Assembly (NCBI GenBank): GCA_002419055.1
Contig: DIFI01000006.1
Location: 17,130-81,129, forward strand
From: Peptococcaceae bacterium UBA5752
Lineage (GTDB): Bacteria > Bacillota > Dehalobacteriia > UBA4068
DNA: 64,000 nucleotides
Direction: 5' to 3'
Part shown: positions 32,848 through 42,073 of the stretch, one piece after another
Layout of the letters: each line of letters begins with the position of its first letter
Position numbering within the stretch: the first letter of the stretch is position 1
Position numbers and translations under genes: made by a program
The notes under the pieces: model-generated
Database searches by the model: none
Told to the model about the DNA's origin: nothing
What the model saw: the letters and a program-made list of their open reading frames with translations, nothing else

Positions 32848-34074
32848 CTACTTACTCTTAGACCAGGAATAAGAATCAACAGTATTACCCTCTACATCTT
32901 TAGCGGTTATCGACAAAGTATGGCCGCAAAAAGAAACCTTCAGATAAAGAGCATTATTTTGGGCCGAAGCAGCAATGTAATCATAATCGGCCACACTGTA
33001 CTGCTTAGGTCCGGAGACGTTCATCAGATGGAGGATGCCGCCGTCGGCGTGAGTGGAGACTTCGCCGTCCTTCATCGGATAGGTTCTCATATAGCTGTGC
33101 TGGTGTCCGCAAAGAACCAAATCAACGCCATATTTTTCCAAAACAGGCAGAATATATTGCCGCATCGTTTCCGCTCTGATTTCATCATTCAAATTTGCAT
33201 TCGCTGTATAGTAGGGATGATGCTGCACGACGATTTTCCAAGTCTTATCCCGCGCCCGTGTTAAGTCTTTACGCAGCCAGTCGGTAAACATCGCAGCATT
33301 GTCATCATTGCCAAGAGCGTTGCTGTCTAAGACAATAATATGAGCATTAGCATAATCAAAAGAATATACCGTCTCCCTATAGCCGGCAGGGCCGTTTTTT
33401 GGCAAAGCAAAAACGGTTGAGAAAAAATCATCATTATCATGATTGCCGATAGCGCTCATCAACGGCACGCCATCAAATCCACCGCTAGCTGACGCAAAAA
33501 AGTCGGCCCATTCGGCAGGGTCAGAACCATTGTTGACCAGATCGCCGCCGATTACGGCAAAGGCGGGATCAAAATCGGCAAGCGCTGATTGCAGTAAGTT
33601 GCCCCATTCCTCGTAGCTGCCATCTTCCGGTATTGATTGAGTGTCGCTCATATACAAAAAGTCGAAACCGGTAGCGTCAGCCGCCGGTGTTTTAAAATAA
33701 TACCATTCGCTCCAAACTTTTTTGCATCCTACCCGGTAGGCGTACTCTGTACCAAGCGCCAGACCGGACATCTTGGCAGTGAAAACATTATAGCCGGATG
33801 ACGACAAAGGTAACGCTGATGCTTTGAGTTTTACCCTTTGATCAGGTTGGTCTTTATCGCCACTTGGCACATACTCTATATATTGGGTATTAGTCACATT
33901 ATCCGGCAACCGGAAACGAACCTGATAAGCAGTGGTATTGGCAGTCAGTGACAAAGCGATTTGATCGGGGCTATCCGCCGCCACGGCCAGCAATGACCAC
34001 ATGCAGATAACCGCCACAAATATAATTAAGGCAGTAACAATCAAAAACGCTTTTTTGTTCAGGTTAGTTATCAT
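32848..34074 (-). CDS. Secreted purple-acid-phosphatase-like metallophosphoesterase
   Basis: Calcineurin-type phosphoesterase with an N-terminal membrane/signal segment (KAFLIVTALIIFVAVICMWSLLAVAA), an FN3-like domain to about residue 125, then the dinuclear-metal motifs: YMSDTQ, GGDLVNNG, GNHDND, VQHHPYY and LCGHQHSYMRTYP. The FN3 plus phosphoesterase arrangement is that of purple acid phosphatases. The ATG at 34074 is chosen (GAAGG at 6 bp); an in-frame upstream start would run into the SLH gene. Starts 12 bp after the SLH protein's stop, so the two are one operon, and the phosphatase is probably exported to the same surface. Confidence 0.88.
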   Translation of the reverse strand: MITNLNKKAFLIVTALIIFVAVICMWSLLAVAADSPDQIALSLTANTTAYQVRFRLPDNVTNTQYIEYVPSGDKDQPDQRVKLKASALPLSSSGYNVFTAKMSGLALGTEYAYRVGCKKVWSEWYYFKTPAADATGFDFLYMSDTQSIPEDGSYEEWGNLLQSALADFDPAFAVIGGDLVNNGSDPAEWADFFASASGGFDGVPLMSAIGNHDNDDFFSTVFALPKNGPAGYRETVYSFDYANAHIIVLDSNALGNDDNAAMFTDWLRKDLTRARDKTWKIVVQHHPYYTANANLNDEIRAETMRQYILPVLEKYGVDLVLCGHQHSYMRTYPMKDGEVSTHADGGILHLMNVSGPKQYSVADYDYIAASAQNNALYLKVSFCGHTLSITAKDVEGNTVDSYSWSKSK

Positions 34075-34085
34075 GATATTGCCTT

Positions 34086-37000
34086 CTATCTGCAAAGTGC
34101 AGCTTCGATCATACAACGGCTGAGCTTAGCAGCCTCAGCACGGCTGGCCAATCCTTGTGGGTCAAAATTGCCGTTGGCTCTGCCGGCAAGAATGCCGCAA
34201 ACCTGCATCTTGGTAACGGCAGTCTTGGCATAATCGCTGATTTTGGTCTGATCTCCAAAAGCTTTGGCTTCCTGCTCGGCATAAAGCGGAATATCCATGG
34301 CAGTGGCAAAATTGTTTAAGATTACTGCCATCTGTTCTCTGGTAATCTGCTGATCGGGTCGGAAAGTGCCATCGCCAAAACCGGCAGCGATCCCTAAATC
34401 AGCAGCCCAGCAAATACATTCATAATACCAATCACCTGGCTTAACATCTGTAAAACTGCTACCCTTAACAGTATAATTATCACTGCCAAGGCAGCCGTAA
34501 AGCATTTTCACAAATTCGGCGCGCGTCACTTTAGCATCCGGCCGGAAAGTGCTGTCACCATAGCCTTTGACCACACCCCGCGCAGACACAAAGTTTATCT
34601 CCGATTTAGCCCAATGGGTAGTCGTATCGCTAAAGGAATTGTTAATGTAACCTACGCCGTAATTGCTTAAGTGATCGGTCAAAAGTTCTACTTGCTGCTC
34701 GTCGGCGTTATAAGAAGAAACCGTTAGCGGCCGGCAGCTGCCATCTTTATCAATATAAAAGGCAATTATATTTTCCGCTGTCTCGCTGCTCGCTTTTGTG
34801 TAAGGAATCTCTATTTTAATACCTTCATTGAAACTGGTAACCTTTGTATCATTAAGATATATTTCAATGTTCAGCAGCGGCCTAGAACCAAGTATTGCCG
34901 CTGTCTCCGTGGAAAGCGTTTCATCTAAATCCCAATTGAGCTTGACTGTCAGCCCGCTGCTGTTCAAGCCTGCGGTATACAGTTCTTGCAACAAAGTTCT
35001 GTCTAATACGATATTGGCTTGGCCAAGATCAAAAATTAGCTGATCGGCAGCCGAATTCATAATGGTGCCCCAAACGCCTGCCGGTATCGTCAGCTGCTGC
35101 CCTGTGGTTTCGGAATTTGCATTGGCCATATCAAGCAGCAGCGCTATCTGCTGATTTTCCGCTTTGGCCGCCCATCTGTCTGCTTCGTCTTCAAGCAACT
35201 GGTTGAAATCAGCGCTGCTCAATGTACCGGCTAGCAGACCATCTGTTTGTTTGCCGCTCAATGATAGTTCCGATACGATAGTTTCACCCGGTGGCTGCTC
35301 AACGTCGACTGTCGGAGTCTCCTCTATTGGCGTCTGTGTCACGTCAACGGTATATTCAAACACCGCAACATCGCTGTCAGCTTTACCGTTGCCTACCACG
35401 ATAGCTTTGATCGTTGTATCTTTATTAATAGTGATCGGCAAATTCAGCTCCGGCTGATAATAAGTACGGCTGACATTATACATGGTATCTTCAATAGTCG
35501 GGGTATCGCCGTTAGTGGTGTAGTAAATTTTAACCGTGTCCAGATTTGAATAGGTTAATTTCACTTCGGTACCGGCGGCTACTTGACCGGGCGTAACGCT
35601 GACGCTGGGTTTGCTCCACTGTCCCGGATTATTGCAGCTGACGACAATACTGCTGACAGATTGCACCGCCCAGAGAGAATTTTGTTCGCTGACTGTTCTC
35701 TGTCCGATGCAAAATCGCATCTCATCGGCCAAATCGGCTGAATCGGTACCCTCCGCATATTGCAGAGAAATAGTCGACGGCACAACTTGTTTGCCGCTGG
35801 TAGAGCCGCTGGCGACGCCGGGGAAATAATAGCGGGTATCTTCCACAAGCTCTTCATAGGTAAATGTCTGCGAATAGCCGTCTTCTGATGATATAGTGAT
35901 CTTTTTAGCACTGTCCTTTATACCGGCATCTTCCAGCAGGTCAATCAAATCAATACCTCTGCAAATAAAGAACCCCTCGTTCGGCCAGGTATTGATAGAA
36001 GAATATGTGTAAACTGATTGGTCGAATGCTTCCAACATCTCCAAAGTATAAGAATGTGAATCATCAACGCCGTCGCCGCTGATGGTTAAAACCGCATCTT
36101 CATCGACAACAGTGCCGCCGCCACCGCCACCACCACCGCCGCCGGAAGGATTGACGGTAAAGCTAACCTCAACAGGAGTATTAATCCCTTCGCCGCTGAA
36201 GCTGGCTGTATATGTGGTTGCCGCACTTACTGTCGGCAAACTAAAACTACTGCTAAAGCTGCCGTCAGTAACGTTGGCTGACCCGGTAAAAACCGCATTG
36301 CCGGTTGAATCATTAATGGTAATAGCCACCGTTGTCAACCCGCTGGCTGTGCCGCTGATGGCAAGCGTTGCTCCGGATGTATAGCTGCCGCCGCTGACAG
36401 GTATGCTGACCACAATAGCGGGAGCAACAACATTATATGTAAATGTAGTCACATCTCCGTCTGTATAACCCGGCTCAATATAGCGCGCCTTGATAATGGT
36501 AGTACCGACCGTATCCAAAACCGGGTACTGATCGACAACCGGTTCATTGTTATTATCAAAGGTATCGACATTGTATAGGTAACTATTATAAATAGTCGGA
36601 TCAGCCGGTGTGGAACCGTCCTTGGAGATAGTGTAATAAATCTTGGCATTCTGAGCAGTCGTTGTTTCACTGAAGACAACTGTTTGAGACACACCTGCAG
36701 TAACCGGACTGCCGGTAGAAGGGGTTACCTCTGATAGCGAAGCAGCTTTGACTGCCGCATCCGGCAATACCGTAATTACACCGCCCGCAGTTAAATTATC
36801 ATTAAAATAAGAATAAATTTGCTCTATGGGGGTTGCCTGTCCGAAACAAAGCTTGCCGGAACTGTTGAGAGCAATAATAGCGGGAACAATAACACTATCA
36901 GCCCCCGCAGACGTAGAGCCACCGTTATACCATTGGGCACTGGCACCTAAGACAGTTATATTCGGGAAATAATAGCGAGTAGTATTGAATAATTGCATGA

Positions 37001-37415
37001 CGGTATGTCCGGTGGTATAGCCGTCGCCGGACTTGGTCTGAATTATCGTGTTATCGCTCAAAGTATCGACGGTTTGCGCTGAGTCAACGGTACCCTGAGA
37101 CTGCGCATAATTATAATAGGCGGCATCAATCACCGCCTCCAGCGTGGGGCCGGTCATGGCCAACTGAAACTTACCTGCCGGATATGTATTGTAAGCGGAA
37201 TAATTGTATTCTTTATTACCTTCCGACGTAGCAATTGTCCCGAGTTCGGTTAGAGTAAATTCCTTTAATACTGTATCTCCTTCTTTGACAGTCAGTACTG
37301 TATCATCTCCAAGACAGGTAGCTGCGGAACACAAGAAAATCCCGGTAACTGTCAAAAGGATAAGAAACACCGACAGCAGAATCCTTGATATCTTTGGATT
37401 ATTTTTATTTTTCAT
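34086..37415 (-). CDS. SLH surface protein with duplicated domain pair
   Basis: 1109 residues with a signal peptide (ILLSVFLILLTVTGIFLCSAA). Two copies of a roughly 150-aa domain occur at about 40-225 and 440-595, sharing SxxNTxPxxxF, DGYxxxxTxxxLxxxTRYYFP and xxFCxGQxTxxEQ; each is followed by a chitobiase/beta-hexosaminidase C-terminal-like segment (AKIYYTISKDGSTP and VKIYYTTNGDTPT). An Ig-like domain and a ten-glycine hinge separate the halves. The C-terminus has three SLH repeats (THWAKSEINFVSARGVVKGY, DWYYECICWAADLGIAAGF, and a third), which bind cell-wall pyruvylated polysaccharide. The duplicated domain recalls sulfite-oxidase-fold Moco-binding modules but the cofactor cysteine was not verified. 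Confidence 0.85.
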   Translation of the reverse strand: MKNKNNPKISRILLSVFLILLTVTGIFLCSAATCLGDDTVLTVKEGDTVLKEFTLTELGTIATSEGNKEYNYSAYNTYPAGKFQLAMTGPTLEAVIDAAYYNYAQSQGTVDSAQTVDTLSDNTIIQTKSGDGYTTGHTVMQLFNTTRYYFPNITVLGASAQWYNGGSTSAGADSVIVPAIIALNSSGKLCFGQATPIEQIYSYFNDNLTAGGVITVLPDAAVKAASLSEVTPSTGSPVTAGVSQTVVFSETTTAQNAKIYYTISKDGSTPADPTIYNSYLYNVDTFDNNNEPVVDQYPVLDTVGTTIIKARYIEPGYTDGDVTTFTYNVVAPAIVVSIPVSGGSYTSGATLAISGTASGLTTVAITINDSTGNAVFTGSANVTDGSFSSSFSLPTVSAATTYTASFSGEGINTPVEVSFTVNPSGGGGGGGGGGTVVDEDAVLTISGDGVDDSHSYTLEMLEAFDQSVYTYSSINTWPNEGFFICRGIDLIDLLEDAGIKDSAKKITISSEDGYSQTFTYEELVEDTRYYFPGVASGSTSGKQVVPSTISLQYAEGTDSADLADEMRFCIGQRTVSEQNSLWAVQSVSSIVVSCNNPGQWSKPSVSVTPGQVAAGTEVKLTYSNLDTVKIYYTTNGDTPTIEDTMYNVSRTYYQPELNLPITINKDTTIKAIVVGNGKADSDVAVFEYTVDVTQTPIEETPTVDVEQPPGETIVSELSLSGKQTDGLLAGTLSSADFNQLLEDEADRWAAKAENQQIALLLDMANANSETTGQQLTIPAGVWGTIMNSAADQLIFDLGQANIVLDRTLLQELYTAGLNSSGLTVKLNWDLDETLSTETAAILGSRPLLNIEIYLNDTKVTSFNEGIKIEIPYTKASSETAENIIAFYIDKDGSCRPLTVSSYNADEQQVELLTDHLSNYGVGYINNSFSDTTTHWAKSEINFVSARGVVKGYGDSTFRPDAKVTRAEFVKMLYGCLGSDNYTVKGSSFTDVKPGDWYYECICWAADLGIAAGFGDGTFRPDQQITREQMAVILNNFATAMDIPLYAEQEAKAFGDQTKISDYAKTAVTKMQVCGILAGRANGNFDPQGLASRAEAAKLSRCMIEAALCR

Positions 37416-37758
37416 TTTACTTCTCCCTTTTTTCCCTATGCAATTCCATATTTAACCTAATGCGTCTTAACGCAATAAAATAAAATGTACCTAACTAAAT
37501 AATTTACTTGATCAGGATAATGTTAACTACTTCATTTTTTAAAGTCAACCAAAATCTTCCAATTGAATTATACTATATAAAAAATAATAAGTAGAATTAA
37601 GATATAATGATTGAATGCTGTAGCCTCTTTATATTATTGGGTTTAATATTTTACTCACAGCCTCCCTGGTTAAAGTTTTTATAATATGAATAATAACCGG
37701 CAAATGGGAAAAAATTACTATTAATAACCATTTGTTAGGGGGATCAAGCCGCTCAATT
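37416..37758 (+). other. Intergenic between SLH gene and activase
   Basis: AT-rich spacer between divergent genes. A TATAAT lies at 37680-37685 pointing to the activase; a CAAATGG / CCATTTG inverted repeat (37701-37707 with 37728-37734) precedes the GGGGGA ribosome site. No gene seen. Confidence 0.4.
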
Positions 37759-40700
37759 ATGAATCAAGAATATAATAATAACCAAAACAACTACCGTCTC
37801 GGCATCGATGTCGGCTCAACAACAATAAAGCTGGCAATAATCGACCGTGATGACCGTCTGCTTTACAGCAAATATTGTCGACATAATACCGATTTGCAAA
37901 TGACATTGGCAGATCTTATTAATGAATTATATAATACTCAAGGCGATCTGGAGGTCACGGCTACTGTGACGGGTTCGGGCGGTATTGCCATAGCCGAAAA
38001 GCTTCACTTACCATTTATACAGGAGGTTATCGCCGGCAGCAAAGCGGTTGAACGCTTTATCCCAGACGTTAAAGTAATTATCGAATTAGGCGGCGAGGAT
38101 GCCAAAATTACTTTTTTGGATAATGGCCGCGATCAAAGAATGAATGGGATTTGCGCCGGCGGGACCGGCGCTTTTATTGACCAGATGGCTATCCTTTTAA
38201 AAACAGACGCCGCAGGACTTGACCGGTTGGCCGAGCATCATAATGTCATTTATCCGATTGCCGCCAGGTGCGGTGTATTTGCCAAAACTGATATTCAGGC
38301 GTTATTAAATCAAGGCGCCAAAAAAGAAGATATTGCAGCCTCGATTTTTCAGGCAATTGTCAATCAGACTATCTGCGGACTGGCCGGCGGCAGGAAAATC
38401 GGCGGCAAGGTAGGCTTTCTTGGTGGACCGCTGCATTTTTTGCCACAGCTAAGGCTGAGATTTCAAGAAAGCTTGGGGCTCACAAAAGAGCTGATAGCAG
38501 TGCCGGATAACGCTGAAGCATACGTGGCAATCGGCGCGGCTCTCGCCGCCGATAGTCATTTGCAAACCATCCAGAATATTACGATTAAACAATTGCTTGG
38601 GCTAATCAATAACAGCAATCATAATAACTTATACAAAACAAACGCGCTGCCACCGTTATTTTCCGACCGGCAAGCTTATGATGATTTTGTGCAGCGGCAC
38701 AGCCAACACAAAATCGCCCCCAAAGAGCTGGACTTATACAAAGGCGAATGTTTTTTAGGCTTGGATATCGGCTCAACCACCGGTAAGGCCGTATTGATCG
38801 ATGAAGACTGCAATCTACTCTATTCCAGTTATCAAAGCAACGAGGGCAGTCCTCTGTTCAGCGCCGTAAAAATCCTTAGACAAGTTTATTATCACTTGCC
38901 TAAAGGCGCTGTAATCGGCTATGCGGCAGTTACGGGGTACGGTGAAGATCTAATCAAAACAGCTTTTAACTGCGATATCGGCGAGGTTGAGACGGTTGCG
39001 CATTTAACCGCCGCCGAGCATTTTTTGCCTGGAGTGGAAACAATCATCGATATCGGCGGACAAGATATGAAATGCCTGCAAATCAACAACGGCATTATTG
39101 ATAAAGTGATATTGAACGAGGCTTGTTCATCGGGTTGCGGTTCGTTTATAGAAACATTCGCTAAGTCAATGGCCATCACTGTTGAAGACTTTGCATCCCA
39201 GGCGATAACGGCAACCTCCCCGGTTGATCTTGGCTCGCGCTGCACAGTATTTATGAATTCAAAAGTTAAGCAAGCGCAAAAAGAGGGAGTACCGATTGGC
39301 GATATCTCAGCCGGACTCAGCTACTCGGTAATTAAGAACGCCCTATATAAAGTCATTAAGTTAAGAAACGCTGACGAGCTGGGCGAAAAAATTATTGTTC
39401 AAGGTGGAACATTCCTCAACGACGCTATTTTACGCTGCTTCGAGCTGATTACCGGCAATCAGGTGGTTCGTCCTGATATTGCCGGTTTAATGGGTGCCTT
39501 CGGGGCGGCTTTGCTGGCAAAGAAGGCCTATCAGCCAGGTAAAAAAAGCTCTCTGATCTCTAAAAGCCAACTCGATAGTTTCAGTGCCGAATCTACAACA
39601 ACCCGCTGTCATAAATGCGCCAATAAATGCTTATTAACAATTAATTTATTTGACAACGGTAAAAGTTATGTTTCCGGCAACCGCTGCGAAAAAGCTATCG
39701 GAGAAGAAACAGCCACCAAGGCAGCTAACCTTTATCAATACAAACTGGACAGGCTTTTTGGCTATCAGTCGCTGGCAAAAGAAAAAGCGCTCCGAGGAAC
39801 TATTGGTATCCCCAGAGTACTGAATATTTTCGAAAACTATCCATTTTGGTTCAGATTTTTTACAACGCTTGGGTTTAGAGTTGAATTATCGCCTTTATCC
39901 AATCGGCATATTTTTGAGCTTGGCATGAGTACGATCTCATCGGATACGGCTTGCTATCCCGCTAAATTAGTCAACGGGCATATTTTGTCTCTGATAAATC
40001 AAGGCGTTAAACGAATCTTTTATCCCTGTATCCCGAAAGAAAGGGAGGAGATCAAAGCTGCCGATAATTATCATAATTGTCCGATGGTTATCGCTTATGC
40101 TGAGGTGATCAAATCCAATATTGATGCGCTTGCCGAAAACCAAGTAAAGTTTCATAATCCGTTTCTGCCCTATAACAATAAGAAACGCTTGATTAAACGC
40201 TTGCATGAAGAATTTGCAACAGACGGGATAACCTATCAGGAAATTGCCGAAGCAGTGGAACTGGCTTGGCAAGAAGACTCTAAATTTAAAGAAGATATCC
40301 GACGCAAGGGAGAAGAAACGCTGCGCCAGTTAGAAGAAACAAATAGCCACGGCATCGTTTTGTCCGGTAGGCCGTATCATCTTGATCCGGAAGTCAATCA
40401 CGGCATTGATAATCTCTTGACATCTTTGGGTTTTGCCGTTCTCACCGAAGATGCTGTCGCTCACTTCGGCCAGGTAGAGCGTCCGCTGAGAGTATTAGAC
40501 CAATGGATGTATCATTCGCGTCTCTATGAGGCCGCTGATTTTGTTGCTAAAAGTGACAATCTGGAATTGGTGCAGTTAAACTCCTTCGGCTGCGGTCCAG
40601 ACTCAATAGCGGCCGAACAAGCACAGGAGATTTTGCATCGGCATGGCAAATTTAATACCATTATTAAAATAGATGAAATCAGCAATCTCGGTGCGGTCAA

Positions 40701-42009
40701 AATCCGCTTAAGATCGCTGCAGGCGGCCATAGCAGCTAAGAGCAGCTTAAACAAACAACTATCTACTCACGTTATAGAACCATCTGTCACGCATACCATC
40801 ACTAATAAAAATATCAATAACTATAAAATATTGGCGCCGCAAATGTCTCCTATACACTTCGAGTTAATCGAAGCAGCGGCACGCTCCGAAGGATATGAAG
40901 TTGATGTACTGCCGACGGTTGAAAAAGAAGACATCGAGTTGGGCTTAAAATTCGTCAACAACGACTCCTGCTACCCTTCAGTACTCATCATCGGACAAAT
41001 ATTGCGAGCATTACAATCCGGTAAATATGATATTGATCATACTGTATTAATCATGGCGCAAACCGGAGGTCCTTGCCGTGCCAGCAATTATGTGGGGCTG
41101 TTAAAAAAGGCCCTGTCTGCTACCGGTTTTGACAATATCCCGATCATCTCTTTAAATATTTCCAAATTGGAAAAGAATCCCAAACTAGGTATTGCCCCTA
41201 TGTTAATCAATAAGGCTGTCATGGCTGCCGTTTACGGCGACCTGCTGATGAAAGTATTGTACCATACACGTCCCTATGAATTGAGCAAAGGAACTGCCGA
41301 TCAGCTGTTTGATCAGTGGATGGCAAAATGCAAAGATGACTTTAAGCAAAGCAATCGTCAGCAATTCCGTAGTAATCTCGCACAAATAGTCAACGACTTT
41401 GAACAAATACCAACCAGCGATCTCAAAAAGCCCAAAGTCGGTTTAGTGGGAGAAATAATGGTCAAATATCATCCGACTGCCAATAACAATTTGGTCAGTT
41501 TCATTGAAGAATTAGGAGCGGAAATGGTAGTACCGGGGCTAATGGACTTTTTCTTCTATTGTGCCTCCGCCGGCGAGACCAACCACCGCTACCTTGATGG
41601 CAGCAAAACCAAAAAGATGGCCTGCAATATTGCCATGAAATATGTTAACGGCTATTGTAAAGATATGAGAAACGTGCTTAAAAACAGCCACAAGTTCAGC
41701 ACTCCTCTGACAATAGACGAAATGGTTAAAAAGGCCGAACCATTTGTCTCTGTCTGCAACCGTTCAGGTGAAGGCTGGCTGCTGGTCGCGGAAATAATTG
41801 AACTGATCGAAGAAGGCACTAACAATATCATCTGTATGCAGCCGTTTGCCTGCCTGCCCAATCATATCTGCGGTAGAGGGATGGTCAAACCTATTAAAGA
41901 AGCCTACCCTGATACTAATATATTGACCATCGACTATGATTCCGGCGCCAGCGAAGTCAATCAAATCAACCGCATTAAACTGATGTTGGGAAGCGGCGTC
42001 AGCGTATAA
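37759..42009 (+). CDS. Large acyl-CoA dehydratase activase-related protein (double ASKHA + DUF2229 + HgdB-like)
   Basis: Belongs to the ~1400-residue CoA-substrate-specific enzyme activase family, ATP-driven electron donors of 2-hydroxyacyl-CoA dehydratases and benzoyl-CoA reductases. Two tandem ASKHA domains: LGIDVGSTTIKLAI, GGEDAKITFL, CAGGTGAFIDQMA (residues ~10-265) and LGLDIGSTTGKAVLID, DIGGQDMKC, ACSSGCGSFIETFA (~330-600), each with a cysteine that could bind the inter-subunit [4Fe-4S] cluster. A Cys pair motif RCHKCANKC follows, then DUF2229 (LSGRPYHLDPEVNHG) and a C-terminal HgdB-like domain. ATG 37759 was chosen, although the GGGGGA site is 15 bp away. Confidence 0.9.
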   Translation: MNQEYNNNQNNYRLGIDVGSTTIKLAIIDRDDRLLYSKYCRHNTDLQMTLADLINELYNTQGDLEVTATVTGSGGIAIAEKLHLPFIQEVIAGSKAVERFIPDVKVIIELGGEDAKITFLDNGRDQRMNGICAGGTGAFIDQMAILLKTDAAGLDRLAEHHNVIYPIAARCGVFAKTDIQALLNQGAKKEDIAASIFQAIVNQTICGLAGGRKIGGKVGFLGGPLHFLPQLRLRFQESLGLTKELIAVPDNAEAYVAIGAALAADSHLQTIQNITIKQLLGLINNSNHNNLYKTNALPPLFSDRQAYDDFVQRHSQHKIAPKELDLYKGECFLGLDIGSTTGKAVLIDEDCNLLYSSYQSNEGSPLFSAVKILRQVYYHLPKGAVIGYAAVTGYGEDLIKTAFNCDIGEVETVAHLTAAEHFLPGVETIIDIGGQDMKCLQINNGIIDKVILNEACSSGCGSFIETFAKSMAITVEDFASQAITATSPVDLGSRCTVFMNSKVKQAQKEGVPIGDISAGLSYSVIKNALYKVIKLRNADELGEKIIVQGGTFLNDAILRCFELITGNQVVRPDIAGLMGAFGAALLAKKAYQPGKKSSLISKSQLDSFSAESTTTRCHKCANKCLLTINLFDNGKSYVSGNRCEKAIGEETATKAANLYQYKLDRLFGYQSLAKEKALRGTIGIPRVLNIFENYPFWFRFFTTLGFRVELSPLSNRHIFELGMSTISSDTACYPAKLVNGHILSLINQGVKRIFYPCIPKEREEIKAADNYHNCPMVIAYAEVIKSNIDALAENQVKFHNPFLPYNNKKRLIKRLHEEFATDGITYQEIAEAVELAWQEDSKFKEDIRRKGEETLRQLEETNSHGIVLSGRPYHLDPEVNHGIDNLLTSLGFAVLTEDAVAHFGQVERPLRVLDQWMYHSRLYEAADFVAKSDNLELVQLNSFGCGPDSIAAEQAQEILHRHGKFNTIIKIDEISNLGAVKIRLRSLQAAIAAKSSLNKQLSTHVIEPSVTHTITNKNINNYKILAPQMSPIHFELIEAAARSEGYEVDVLPTVEKEDIELGLKFVNNDSCYPSVLIIGQILRALQSGKYDIDHTVLIMAQTGGPCRASNYVGLLKKALSATGFDNIPIISLNISKLEKNPKLGIAPMLINKAVMAAVYGDLLMKVLYHTRPYELSKGTADQLFDQWMAKCKDDFKQSNRQQFRSNLAQIVNDFEQIPTSDLKKPKVGLVGEIMVKYHPTANNNLVSFIEELGAEMVVPGLMDFFFYCASAGETNHRYLDGSKTKKMACNIAMKYVNGYCKDMRNVLKNSHKFSTPLTIDEMVKKAEPFVSVCNRSGEGWLLVAEIIELIEEGTNNIICMQPFACLPNHICGRGMVKPIKEAYPDTNILTIDYDSGASEVNQINRIKLMLGSGVSV

Positions 42010-42025
42010 TAAAATAACTCTCTAT

Positions 42026-42071
42026 AATAATAAAACCTCCGCACCATATTTGGTGCGGAGGTTTTATTATT
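42026..42071 (+). terminator. Bidirectional terminator
   Basis: Perfect 21-bp stem (42026-42046 with 42051-42071), 4-base loop, A/T-rich outer ends, between the convergent activase and permease genes. Confidence 0.93.
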
Positions 42072-42073
42072 AT

